This document shows positions 56,319 to 64,000 of a stretch of DNA of 64,000 nt, piece by piece; the stretch's first letter is position 1; every line of letters begins with the position of its first letter. The DNA comes from Bacilli bacterium (lineage in GTDB: Bacteria > Bacillota_I > Bacilli_A > RF39 > UBA660). A model generated the notes under the pieces. That model saw only the letters and a list, made by a program, of their open reading frames with translations. It had not been told where the DNA came from and made no database searches. Both the position numbers and the translations under genes were made by a program. Location of the stretch: positions 1 through 64,000 of the forward strand of contig JAQVXV010000004.1 in the NCBI GenBank assembly GCA_028708945.1, in the 5' to 3' direction.

Positions 56319-57311
56319 TTATATCCATACTCCAAAGGCGATAGCAGCCATACAAAGCAATAATCCTAAAATCCAATATCCTTTAACAATATCTTGTTCT
56401 CGGTAACCCTTTTTTTCAAAATGATGATGTAATGGGGCTACTAAAAACACACGTCTACCAAAACACAAAAGACTTACTAATTGAATTAAACTTGATAATG
56501 TTTCTAGTACAAATACACCTGCTACAACAACTAATGTAAGTTCATGGTTTGTTATTATTGCAATTGATGCTAGAGTTGCTCCTAAACTTAAAGAGCCTGT
56601 ATCTCCCATAAAAACCTTGGCAGGATGTGTATTAAATAACAAGAATCCTAATAAACTACCAACTAATATAAAACAAAATATTCCAAGATCTTGATATCCG
56701 ACTACCCAATGGGCATTCCAAGCAATAAGTCCAAAGGCTAAAAATGCGATTAAAGATAATCCTGCAGCTAAACCATCTAATCCATCGGTTATATTAACGG
56801 CATTAGAACTAGCAACCAATACAAATAAAAGAAAAATTCCATAAAACCATTTCATATCTATGCTTATCCCTAAGGTATAAATATTTAATACCGGTTCATT
56901 ACCACTACGCATAAATATATAGAAAAATATTAAAGCAATTACTAGCTGTCCAAATAATTTTTGAATTTCTGTTAAACCATTATTGTTTTTTCTTTTAATA
57001 ATTAAGAAATCGTCTAAAAATCCCAATATAGAATAAGATACAAATACAAATAATATAATAAATAAATTTTCAGAAAACTGCATTTTATCGAATAAAAGGA
57101 AAAGGAAAACAATTGCTAAGGTAGGTACAATAAATATTAAACCTCCCATTGTTGGTGTTCCTTCCTTATTTTTATGAGTTTCACCTAAAAAAACATTTAT
57201 TCTTTGTCCAAATTTAATTTTCTTTAAAATTGGAATAAGAATAAAACCAAATATTATTGATGCAATAAATCCAATCATCATTGCTAAAGTTGCCTTTGCT
57301 AATATTAACAT
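56319..57311 (-). CDS. mraY: Phospho-N-acetylmuramoyl-pentapeptide transferase
   Basis: About 330 residues, ten membrane helices. GETHKNKEGTPTMGGLIFI, FLDDFLIIKRKNNNGLT, NAVNITDGLDGLAAGLS (catalytic Asp), FNTHPAKVFMGDTGSL and APLHHHFEKKG are MraY signatures. It makes lipid I for peptidoglycan. It is alone here, not in a division/cell-wall cluster. AGGTGAAATTA sets the start at 57311. Confidence 0.96.
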   Translation of the reverse strand: MLILAKATLAMMIGFIASIIFGFILIPILKKIKFGQRINVFLGETHKNKEGTPTMGGLIFIVPTLAIVFLFLLFDKMQFSENLFIILFVFVSYSILGFLDDFLIIKRKNNNGLTEIQKLFGQLVIALIFFYIFMRSGNEPVLNIYTLGISIDMKWFYGIFLLFVLVASSNAVNITDGLDGLAAGLSLIAFLAFGLIAWNAHWVVGYQDLGIFCFILVGSLLGFLLFNTHPAKVFMGDTGSLSLGATLASIAIITNHELTLVVVAGVFVLETLSSLIQLVSLLCFGRRVFLVAPLHHHFEKKGYREQDIVKGYWILGLLLCMAAIAFGVWI

Positions 57312-57368
57312 TAATTTCACCTGTCGCTTTTCTAGATAATTATATCTTATTATATATTTTTTATCAAG

Positions 57369-57391
57369 AAAAAAAACACCTAATAATAGGT
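57369..57391 (-). terminator. Terminator of nrdDG
   Basis: Minus strand ACCTA, loop, TAGGT, then GTTTTTTTT. Confidence 0.75.
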
Positions 57392-57403
57392 ATTTTATAT
57401 TTG

Positions 57404-57949
57404 TTAGACATATATGAATTCTTCTTTTTTGAAATATTTGACATTATTGTATTCTTTAATAGTTATAACTTTCTTTTGTTTTAAACTTTTTTTAACATTA
57501 ATTATTCTTTGATTTTTAGATCCTCTAAACATTAAATTTAAACTTTTTTGCTCTAAAATAAATCTGCCATCAATTAATACGTCGACATATTTTAATAATT
57601 CGTTTATATTTTGTTTGTTTGATGCAATTAATTGTTCAAAAGTAAAACCAGTATACATCCATACATTAAGACCATTACTTTGGCAAAATTTTGCAATTTC
57701 TAAACAAGCATCAACTTGAAACATTGGGTCTCCGCCTGAAAAAGTTATACCATCTTGTAATTTTAAATTACTTATTTCTTTTTTTATATCTTCGACATCA
57801 ACTAAAAATCCTTCTGTAAAACTATGAGTTTGAGGATTATGGCACCCCTTGCAATTGTGTGAACATCCTTGTGTCCAAATAACTGTTCTGATACCATCTC
57901 CGTCAACAATGCTATCAGATTGTAGACTTTGGGCTAATCTGATTTTCAT
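57404..57949 (-). CDS. nrdG: Anaerobic ribonucleotide reductase activase
   Basis: 181 residues, radical-SAM enzyme. WTQGCSHNCKGCHNPQTHSF holds the CxxxCxxC cluster motif; GITFSGGDPMFQ is the AdoMet-binding GGE-like block; VLIDGRFILEQKS and FRGSKNQRII are NrdG-typical. It puts the glycyl radical on NrdD. Its ATG overlaps the nrdD stop by 4 bases. Confidence 0.95.
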   Translation of the reverse strand: MKIRLAQSLQSDSIVDGDGIRTVIWTQGCSHNCKGCHNPQTHSFTEGFLVDVEDIKKEISNLKLQDGITFSGGDPMFQVDACLEIAKFCQSNGLNVWMYTGFTFEQLIASNKQNINELLKYVDVLIDGRFILEQKSLNLMFRGSKNQRIINVKKSLKQKKVITIKEYNNVKYFKKEEFIYV

Positions 57950-60330
57950 TTTAACATATCCTTAGTACTATGTTTAACACGGTCTTTTTCTTCAGCGCGT
58001 TTACTATTATTAAAACGATCAACAGTTCCTACTAAATAACCAGTTATTCTTCTAATTCTTTCAAATTTTACACCATCTTCTTCCGTTCTTCCACAACCAG
58101 GACATTGATCACCGATTACTCCTATAAATCCACAAACCGGATCTCTATCAACCGGATGATTTATAGCACCATAACCAATACCAGACTCTTTCATTAATCT
58201 TACTATTTTTTCAAAAGCAGCTGTATTTTTAGTTGTATCTCCATCTAATTCAATATAAGATATATGACCCGCATTAGTAAATGCATGATATGGAGCCTCT
58301 AATGCTATTTTATTTGCTACCGAAATATTGTAATAAACAGGTACATGGAATGAGTTAGTGTAATATTTTTTATCAGTAACTCCTTTTATTGAACCATATA
58401 AAGCTCTGTCGATATTTACAAATCTACCAGATAACCCTTCTGCTGGTGTTGCTAATAAAGTGAAATTTAAACTGTATTTTTGTGCAAATTCGTCACATTT
58501 TTCTCTCATGTGTTTAATTATTTTGATTCCCAATTTTTGACTTTCTTCACTCTCTCCATGATGTTTACCGGTTAAAGCTTTTAAAGTTTCTGCTAATCCG
58601 ATAAACCCAATAGATAGTGTACCATGTTTTAATACTCTTCTTATTCTATCTGTCGATTTTAATCTTTCCGAATCTATCCATATTCCTTGGCCAAATAAGA
58701 AAGGCGCATTGTATACTCTCTTATTACATTGAACTTCAAATCTTTCTAATAATTGGTCTTTTACTAATTCCATAGTTTCATCCAATTCTTCAAAGAAAGC
58801 TTTTAAATCTGCTTTTTCATTTTTAATTATTCCATGTTCAATTGCTAAACGGGGTAAATTTATCGAAGAAAACGATAGATTACCACGGCCTGGAGTAATT
58901 GCTTTTTCAGGATCTACAACGTTTGCCATTACTCTAGTACGACATCCCATATATGCTACTTCAGTATCTGGATTACCAGGTTGATAAAACATTTTATTGA
59001 ATGGAGCATCTAAAAATGAGAAGTTAGGAAATAATCTTTTAGCCGAAACTTTGCATGCTAATTGAAATAAATCGTAATTTGGATCTTCTGGATTATAATT
59101 TATTCCCTCTTTTACTTTAAATATAGAAATAGGGAATATTGGCGTTTCATTATTACCTAATCCAGCATCGATAGCTTTTAGATAATTTTTAATGATCATT
59201 CTTCCTTCTGTTGAAATATCTGTTCCTAAATTTACTGACGAAAATGGAACTTGTGCTCCTGCTCTACTGTGCATTGTATTTAAATTGTGTATAAAACCTT
59301 CCATTGCTTGATACGAAATGCGTTCAGTTTTTTGCATAGCTCTCACATAAGCTTTAGAAAATATTTTTTTTAATTCTTCTGAATCTTTAGTAAATTTATT
59401 AAAAATTGCAATATCAAAATCGACACTTTCTAATTTATCTACTTCTTTAGCAATTGTATTCATATTTACAAACGTTTGAAAACCCGTAATATCTAAATAA
59501 TCTGAAATTGTCTGTTTTAATTGTTTTCTAAATGTTTTTACAATTCCTGGTGCTAAATAATAATCAAAAGCAGGTATACTTTGTCCACCGTGTTGATCGT
59601 TTTGATTAGCTTGAATAGCAATTGCTGCTAAAGCACCATAAGACATTATATCGTTTGGTTCTCTTAGATGACCATGGCCAGTAGAAAAACCATTAGTGAA
59701 TAATTTTTTTAAATCAATTTGTGTACAAGTTGTCGTTCCCATAGACATAAAATCTAAATCGTGAATATGAATTGATCCAGTATCGTGCGCTAAAGCAAAT
59801 TTTGGTTTCATTAAATATGATTTAGCAAATTCTTTTGATACTGTACTTCCATATTGAAGCATTGTTCCCATTGCCGTATCTCCGTCAACATTCGCATTTT
59901 CACGTTTTATATCTTCTTCACCTGCAGATTTTAATCCTAAAGCCTCAATAGCTTTAATAAACTTATGTAATTTTTTTTCATCTGAAAACATTTGTCTTGA
60001 CGCAGTTCTTCTTTCTCGATATTCTGAGAAAGATTTATAAACATCCTCATATCCTTGTTTATTTAATTCGTCTTCGATCATATCTTGAATAGCTTCAATT
60101 TTAATTTTTGTTTCTTCTGTTTTAATATATTCTTTATCGATCTTTTTCAAAACACCTTGATAGATTTTTTGAATATCTTTTGAATCATATTTACTTTCCT
60201 CAAAATCATTATTTATACTATCAAATCCCTTTTTAATGGCTATTGCAATTTTTGCACCATTAAAAGGAACTTTTTTACCTTCTCTTTTAACAACTAATAA
60301 GTCATTCATTTTTTCTTCTACATGAACCAT
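57946..60330 (-). CDS. nrdD: Anaerobic ribonucleoside-triphosphate reductase
   Basis: 794 residues. ATP-cone at residues 12-105 (VVKREGKKVPFNGAKIAIAI), the catalytic barrel with IHIHDLDFMS, GHGHLREPNDIMSYGALAAIAIQANQNDQHGGQ, VPFSSVNLGTD, YMGCRTRV; a C-terminal zinc site (CGF...CPGCGR) and glycyl-radical loop RRITGYLVGTVDRFNNSKRAEEKDRVKH (near residue 760-787). It makes dNTPs without oxygen. No aerobic reductase is seen in the window. Confidence 0.97.
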   Translation of the reverse strand: MVHVEEKMNDLLVVKREGKKVPFNGAKIAIAIKKGFDSINNDFEESKYDSKDIQKIYQGVLKKIDKEYIKTEETKIKIEAIQDMIEDELNKQGYEDVYKSFSEYRERRTASRQMFSDEKKLHKFIKAIEALGLKSAGEEDIKRENANVDGDTAMGTMLQYGSTVSKEFAKSYLMKPKFALAHDTGSIHIHDLDFMSMGTTTCTQIDLKKLFTNGFSTGHGHLREPNDIMSYGALAAIAIQANQNDQHGGQSIPAFDYYLAPGIVKTFRKQLKQTISDYLDITGFQTFVNMNTIAKEVDKLESVDFDIAIFNKFTKDSEELKKIFSKAYVRAMQKTERISYQAMEGFIHNLNTMHSRAGAQVPFSSVNLGTDISTEGRMIIKNYLKAIDAGLGNNETPIFPISIFKVKEGINYNPEDPNYDLFQLACKVSAKRLFPNFSFLDAPFNKMFYQPGNPDTEVAYMGCRTRVMANVVDPEKAITPGRGNLSFSSINLPRLAIEHGIIKNEKADLKAFFEELDETMELVKDQLLERFEVQCNKRVYNAPFLFGQGIWIDSERLKSTDRIRRVLKHGTLSIGFIGLAETLKALTGKHHGESEESQKLGIKIIKHMREKCDEFAQKYSLNFTLLATPAEGLSGRFVNIDRALYGSIKGVTDKKYYTNSFHVPVYYNISVANKIALEAPYHAFTNAGHISYIELDGDTTKNTAAFEKIVRLMKESGIGYGAINHPVDRDPVCGFIGVIGDQCPGCGRTEEDGVKFERIRRITGYLVGTVDRFNNSKRAEEKDRVKHSTKDMLK

Positions 60331-60366
60331 AATTTCGTACCTCTTTTCTTTACTTTTTATAACTCA

Positions 60367-60395
60367 ATTATAGATACAATATTTTGTAAAGTCAA
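60367..60395 (-). promoter_or_regulatory. Promoter of nrdDG with palindrome
   Basis: Minus strand TTGACT (60390-60395), 17 bases, TATAAT (60367-60372). The spacer holds ACAAAATATTGT (60376-60387), a near-palindrome resembling an NrdR box. Confidence 0.75.
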
Positions 60396-60720
60396 CACTC
60401 TTTTTGACCCTTTTTTAACTAAAATTCTTTTAACCCTTATATTCCAATAATTTATTAAAAAAACTTTTTTTAAAAAAGATTGTTTTTAAAATTTTCATTT
60501 TTTTTATTTTTTTATTTTTCTTAAAAATTGACGAAAGCCTCTTTTTTCTTTCATTTATAAAGGCTTTTGATTTTTTAGCCAAAAAAGTAACTTTAAAAAA
60601 ATAATTAAAAAATCAACTTTTTGAAAAATGTGTTTTTTATTTTCTGCGTTTTTTTACATTTTTTATTTTCTTCTAAAAAGTGATTGCTACGAATATAATT
60701 AAAGTAAGGATGGAATTATT
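60396..60720. other. Very AT-rich intergenic stretch
   Basis: Long A and T runs, no gene seen. A hairpin with arms AAAGCCT and AGGCTTT (60534-60567, loop about 20 bases) is followed by T-rich sequence on the plus strand. A TATAAT at about 60696 may serve the small ORFs that follow. Confidence 0.5.
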
Positions 60721-60801
60721 ATGGGTGGTGTTTTGACTAGTTTTTTTTATTATTTTAATGCTTTAAAAATTAGTAAAAAAGGAGTACTAATTTGTATTTA
60801 A
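60721..60801 (+). CDS. Possible 26-residue peptide
   Basis: ATG with AAGGATGG about 8 bases upstream opens MGGVLTSFFYYFNALKISKK and stops 10 bases inside the next frame. Hydrophobic N-half, basic end. It carries the ribosome site of the next ORF, so the two could be translationally coupled. May be chance. Confidence 0.35.
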   Translation: MGGVLTSFFYYFNALKISKKGVLICI

Positions 60802-61133
60802 ATTTTGGTAAAGAAGAAGACCTTTTAAGATTTAAAAATGTATTATATTTTTTATTTATAATATCGTTTTTAATTTCTATATTTATAACATATGATAAAA
60901 AATTAAAGTTAGAAAAAAAACCTTCATTTTTGTCCATAGAAGAAAGTAGTGAATTGATAAAGAGCAATAGATACTTCTTTTTACTTTTATTGTTAGGGTT
61001 TTTCTATATAAATTATCAAAATAAAAATTTAAACCCAGAAAAAAACACAATTTGCAATAATATTGAAATCGTGTCTTCTTTATTAAATGTTCTTTTTATT
61101 ATAATTATTATACTTAATGACTCTAAAGTTTAA
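60792..61133 (+). CDS. Small two-helix membrane protein
   Basis: 113 residues starting with TTG after AAAAGGAG. Membrane helices near residues 17-34 and 58-73, a third near 93-109; between them a charged loop DKKLKLEKKPSFLSIEESSEL. No family recognised. Its stop lies opposite the polC stop; the two ends overlap by 4 bases. Confidence 0.6.
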   Translation: MYLNFGKEEDLLRFKNVLYFLFIISFLISIFITYDKKLKLEKKPSFLSIEESSELIKSNRYFFLLLLLGFFYINYQNKNLNPEKNTICNNIEIVSSLLNVLFIIIIILNDSKV

Positions 61134-64000
61134 AATAAACTCAGTTGATCAACTTCACTTTCTTTTTTAGCACTTGCATCAGGTAAACCATCTAATATCT
61201 TCATATTTTTCATACGTTCAATTAAGGTAGTTGAAACTTTACCTCGTTTTTTTAAATCATCAACACTTTTAAACGGTTCTAGTTTTCTTTCTTCAACTAT
61301 CTTTTCTGCTACAGTTCCACCTAAACCATCTAGTGTTCTAAATGGCGGCAACAAAGTTTTTCCATCTTCCATTATTAAAAAGTGATTAGCATCTGATTTT
61401 TCTAAATCAATATTGGCAAATTTAAATCCTCTTGCTGTAGCTTCAAGTGCTACTTGTAGAACTTCATATATTGCTGTTTCTTTATTACTTGCATTCATTC
61501 CTTTTTCTGTTATTTCTAGCATCCTTGTTTTAATAGCATCATATCCTCTTATCATTGCATCAATATCAAAGTCATTACATCTTATTGAAAGATAAGATGA
61601 ATAATAAAGTATTGGATAATGAACTTTATACCAAGCTATTCGATAAGAACTTATAACATAAGCGGCCGCATGGGCTTTTGGAAACATGTATTTTATTTTA
61701 TAACAAGATTCTATAAACCAAGATTCTATTTTGTGTTCTTTCATTTCTTGTTCGAATTTCCTCCAAGCATCAGGTTCTTTAGACGCTTTTCCTTTACGAA
61801 CAAATTCCATTATTTTAAATGCTTTTAAAGGTTCTAAGCCATTATAACTTAAATATACCATTATATCGTCACGACAACCAATTACATTAGAAAATGGTAC
61901 AATGTTATTTAATATTAAATCTTGAGCATTACCTAACCATACATCAGTTCCGTGAGATAATCCAGATATTTTAACAAGTTCTGCAAATGTTTGCGGTTTG
62001 GTATCAACTAACATTTGAATAACAAACTTAGTTCCAAATTCAGGTACTCCAAGAGTTCCCGTTTCACACATAATTTGATCCTTTGTAACATTTAATACCT
62101 CTGGACTTGAGAAAATACTCATTGTCTTTTTATCGTCGAGTGGTACTTTAGTTATATCAACTTCACCATTACGATTATAAGGTAGATTAGTTACATCAAT
62201 AATTGTTTTTTCACCTCTAAGAGATTTTTCCACTTCTTTTTTAGAAATATCTTGTAACATCTTTAAAACTGTCGGATCATCGTGTCCTAATATATCTAGT
62301 TTAAGTAAATCTTGATCAATTGCATGATAATCAAAGTGAGTAGTTCTCCATTCTGCACTGCTATCGTCTGCCGGAAATTGAAATGGAGTAAAATCAAATA
62401 CATCCATATAATCTGGTATTACCACTATTCCTCCTGGATGTTGCCCGGTTGTTCTTTTCACTCCCGTACATCCTTGTGCTAATCTTTCAATTTCTGCTTT
62501 TCTTATATTTGTTTTTATTTCTCTTTTTTTACTAGATATACCAGTTTTAATCGGTGAAAATCCTTCAATTTTTCTTATTTCATTGATTAGTTTATCTGCT
62601 TGTTCATCTTTTTCAAATACTCTAGGTTCCATTCTATACTCTTCAATAGTTCTTTTAGCATCCTCTATATCATAGGCACTTCTTGTTGTTGATGCCCTTT
62701 GTATAGCTGGTTTAATAATACGATTCATTATTTTTTTGCCTTTTAGTTTTTCTTTATCTTCAAAATACCCTAAAACATAACCATAGGCTGTTTTATCTGC
62801 TACTGTTCCTATTGTTCCTGCTCTATAAACATTATCTTCTCCAAACAGTACTTTTGTATAAGCGTGAGCACTTGCTTGATTTACACCTGAAAAATTTAAA
62901 TCAATATCAGGTACTTTATCGGCATTAAAGCCCAAGAAAGTAGCGAATGGCATATCTTGTCCATCTTTTTCCATCCTGCAATTACATTTTGGACAATCTT
63001 TATCTGGCAAATCAAAACCAGATGAATATTTAGCCCCTAACAATTCACCATTTTCTTCAAAAATACTATGCTTACATTCAGGACAAACATAATGTGCTGA
63101 TAAAGGATTTACTTCTGTTATTCCCATCATCGTTGCTACAAACGAAGATCCTACAGAACCACGAGACCCCACTAAATAACCTTCATCATTAGAGTGCTTT
63201 ACTAATTTTTGAGATATTAAATAAATTACATCGAAACCTCCACCAATAATACCTTTTAATTCGTCATTAATTCGGTTATTAACAATATCTGGTAAAGGAT
63301 CACCATACATTTCATGAGCTTTAGTAAAAACTAAATCTTTTACAATTTCTGCTGAATTCTCAATTTTAGGTGAAAATGGATTTTTTGCTTGAATTATTAC
63401 TTTTATTTCTTCACACATATCAGCTATTTTATTAGTATTAGTTATAACAATTTCTTTTCTTAGTTCTTCATCTAAGAAATTAAATTCCTCTAACATTTCA
63501 TCAGTTGTTCTAAAATATTGATCTGGTATAGTTTCATAACCTTCTGTTTCTAGATATCGCGCTAAAGGATGTCTTCCTTTACCTGGTATGTTTTGATTGA
63601 CAATTATTTCTCTATATATTTTATCTTCTTTTGATAATATATGGGCATCACTAGTAGCAACAATCAATTTTCTGAGTTCTTTTGCACATTTTATGATTTT
63701 TTCTAAGCAATATTTTACTTCTTCCATAGAATTAATATCGTGTCTTGCTACAAGGTGAGTATAGTTGCTCAAAGGTTGAACTTCAATATAATCATAAAAT
63801 TTCATTACCTCTTTTAATTGTTCTTCAGTTTGATTAAGTGCCGCTTTAAACACTTCACCATTCGAGCATCCACATCCAATAAGTAAACCTTCTCTAGACT
63901 CTTCTAATTTATATCTAGGTATTTTAGGTGTAGCTCTAACTATATCAACAGTACTAGCTATACTTAATATTTTAAACAGATTCTTTAATCCATCTCGATT
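61130..64000 (-). CDS. polC: DNA polymerase III alpha subunit, PolC type (N-terminal part beyond window)
   Basis: 957 codons of the C-terminal part; the frame stays open to the right edge, beyond a GTG at 63853 that is internal. Seen in order: second half of the PHP domain (REGLLIGCGC, HDINSMEE), palm (GSRGSVGSSFVATMMGITEVNPL, VPDIDLNFSG), zinc site CPECKHS...CPKCNC, fingers (GCTGVKRTTGQHPGGIVVIP) and tandem helix-hairpin-helix. It ends DQLSLF, the beta-clamp binding motif. Replicative polymerase of low-GC Gram-positives. Confidence 0.97.
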   Translation of the reverse strand, partial: NRDGLKNLFKILSIASTVDIVRATPKIPRYKLEESREGLLIGCGCSNGEVFKAALNQTEEQLKEVMKFYDYIEVQPLSNYTHLVARHDINSMEEVKYCLEKIIKCAKELRKLIVATSDAHILSKEDKIYREIIVNQNIPGKGRHPLARYLETEGYETIPDQYFRTTDEMLEEFNFLDEELRKEIVITNTNKIADMCEEIKVIIQAKNPFSPKIENSAEIVKDLVFTKAHEMYGDPLPDIVNNRINDELKGIIGGGFDVIYLISQKLVKHSNDEGYLVGSRGSVGSSFVATMMGITEVNPLSAHYVCPECKHSIFEENGELLGAKYSSGFDLPDKDCPKCNCRMEKDGQDMPFATFLGFNADKVPDIDLNFSGVNQASAHAYTKVLFGEDNVYRAGTIGTVADKTAYGYVLGYFEDKEKLKGKKIMNRIIKPAIQRASTTRSAYDIEDAKRTIEEYRMEPRVFEKDEQADKLINEIRKIEGFSPIKTGISSKKREIKTNIRKAEIERLAQGCTGVKRTTGQHPGGIVVIPDYMDVFDFTPFQFPADDSSAEWRTTHFDYHAIDQDLLKLDILGHDDPTVLKMLQDISKKEVEKSLRGEKTIIDVTNLPYNRNGEVDITKVPLDDKKTMSIFSSPEVLNVTKDQIMCETGTLGVPEFGTKFVIQMLVDTKPQTFAELVKISGLSHGTDVWLGNAQDLILNNIVPFSNVIGCRDDIMVYLSYNGLEPLKAFKIMEFVRKGKASKEPDAWRKFEQEMKEHKIESWFIESCYKIKYMFPKAHAAAYVISSYRIAWYKVHYPILYYSSYLSIRCNDFDIDAMIRGYDAIKTRMLEITEKGMNASNKETAIYEVLQVALEATARGFKFANIDLEKSDANHFLIMEDGKTLLPPFRTLDGLGGTVAEKIVEERKLEPFKSVDDLKKRGKVSTTLIERMKNMKILDGLPDASAKKESEVDQLSLF

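Noticed and set aside
60770..60967. Minus-strand 65-codon frame
   Set aside because: Antisense of the 113-codon ORF, no ribosome site, no recognisable content.
61130..63853. polC as a separate shorter gene starting with GTG at 63853
   Set aside because: The frame continues open to the edge with PHP-domain sequence (REGLLIGCGC), so the GTG is internal.

Overview
The window comes from a low-GC, spore-forming anaerobe on the Firmicutes side, most like one of the uncultured gut Bacilli close to the Mollicutes/Erysipelotrichia (inference; no 16S is present). The evidence is very A+T-rich DNA, spore genes (gpr, spoIIP, spoVAC-AD-AE, sspI), class B RNase P RNA, a T-box riboswitch, CIRCE/HrcA control and an anaerobic ribonucleotide reductase (nrdDG). 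TGA is used as a stop, for example in the ATGA overlaps rnr/capA, spoVAC/spoVAD and nrdD/nrdG, so the standard bacterial code applies. Common ribosome sites are AGGAGG and a GGTGAT/GGTGG type 3-6 bases before the start; these moved several starts inward from the longest reading frame.

Layout. 1-4709: a giant prepilin-like surface protein with Ig-like repeats, running off the left edge. 4748-9905: a DUF1292/coiled-coil pair, then spoIIP, a putative zinc metalloprotease and gpr. 9997-14555: rpsT, a transglutaminase-like protein, a sporulation-type histidine kinase, a degenerate PTS IIB-like membrane protein and gltX behind a Glu T-box. 14825-20533: a prepilin-LamG protein, pyrH, a cyclophilin lipoprotein, a hydrolase and a CTP synthase lacking the glutaminase cysteine. 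20724-30974: a LysM-CAP protein, a membrane protein, ssrA, a second DUF1292/coiled-coil cluster with a pilin-like/WxxW protein, then smpB-capA-rnr. 31080-35851: spoVA, recA with a LexA box, pgsA, a RodZ-like gene, rnpB and gpsB. 35907-43271: an operon of a dockerin-bearing cysteine peptidase, a cohesin-like membrane anchor and a coiled-coil zinc-ribbon protein. 43365-49385: small envelope genes, trmB, a Met-Gly-Pro repeat protein, a DUF2207 protein, lemA and sspI. 49399-55716: hrcA-grpE-dnaK-pepF-dnaJ. 55845-64000: a UPF0316 gene, mraY, nrdDG, two tiny membrane ORFs and the 3' part of polC, which runs off the right edge.

How they work together. The core genes cover translation and its quality control (gltX, rpsT, ssrA, smpB, rnr), nucleotide supply (pyrH, pyrG, nrdDG), replication and repair (polC, recA), lipid and wall precursors (pgsA, mraY), chaperones and sporulation. 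Between them lies a rich surface-protein repertoire. Its most striking member is the dockerin/cohesin pair, which looks like a one-enzyme, cellulosome-style way of holding a protease on the membrane. The other notable points are the CTP synthase with Gly in place of its catalytic Cys, compact leader hairpins ahead of pyrH and pyrG, and two CIRCE-like sites flanking the hrcA promoter.
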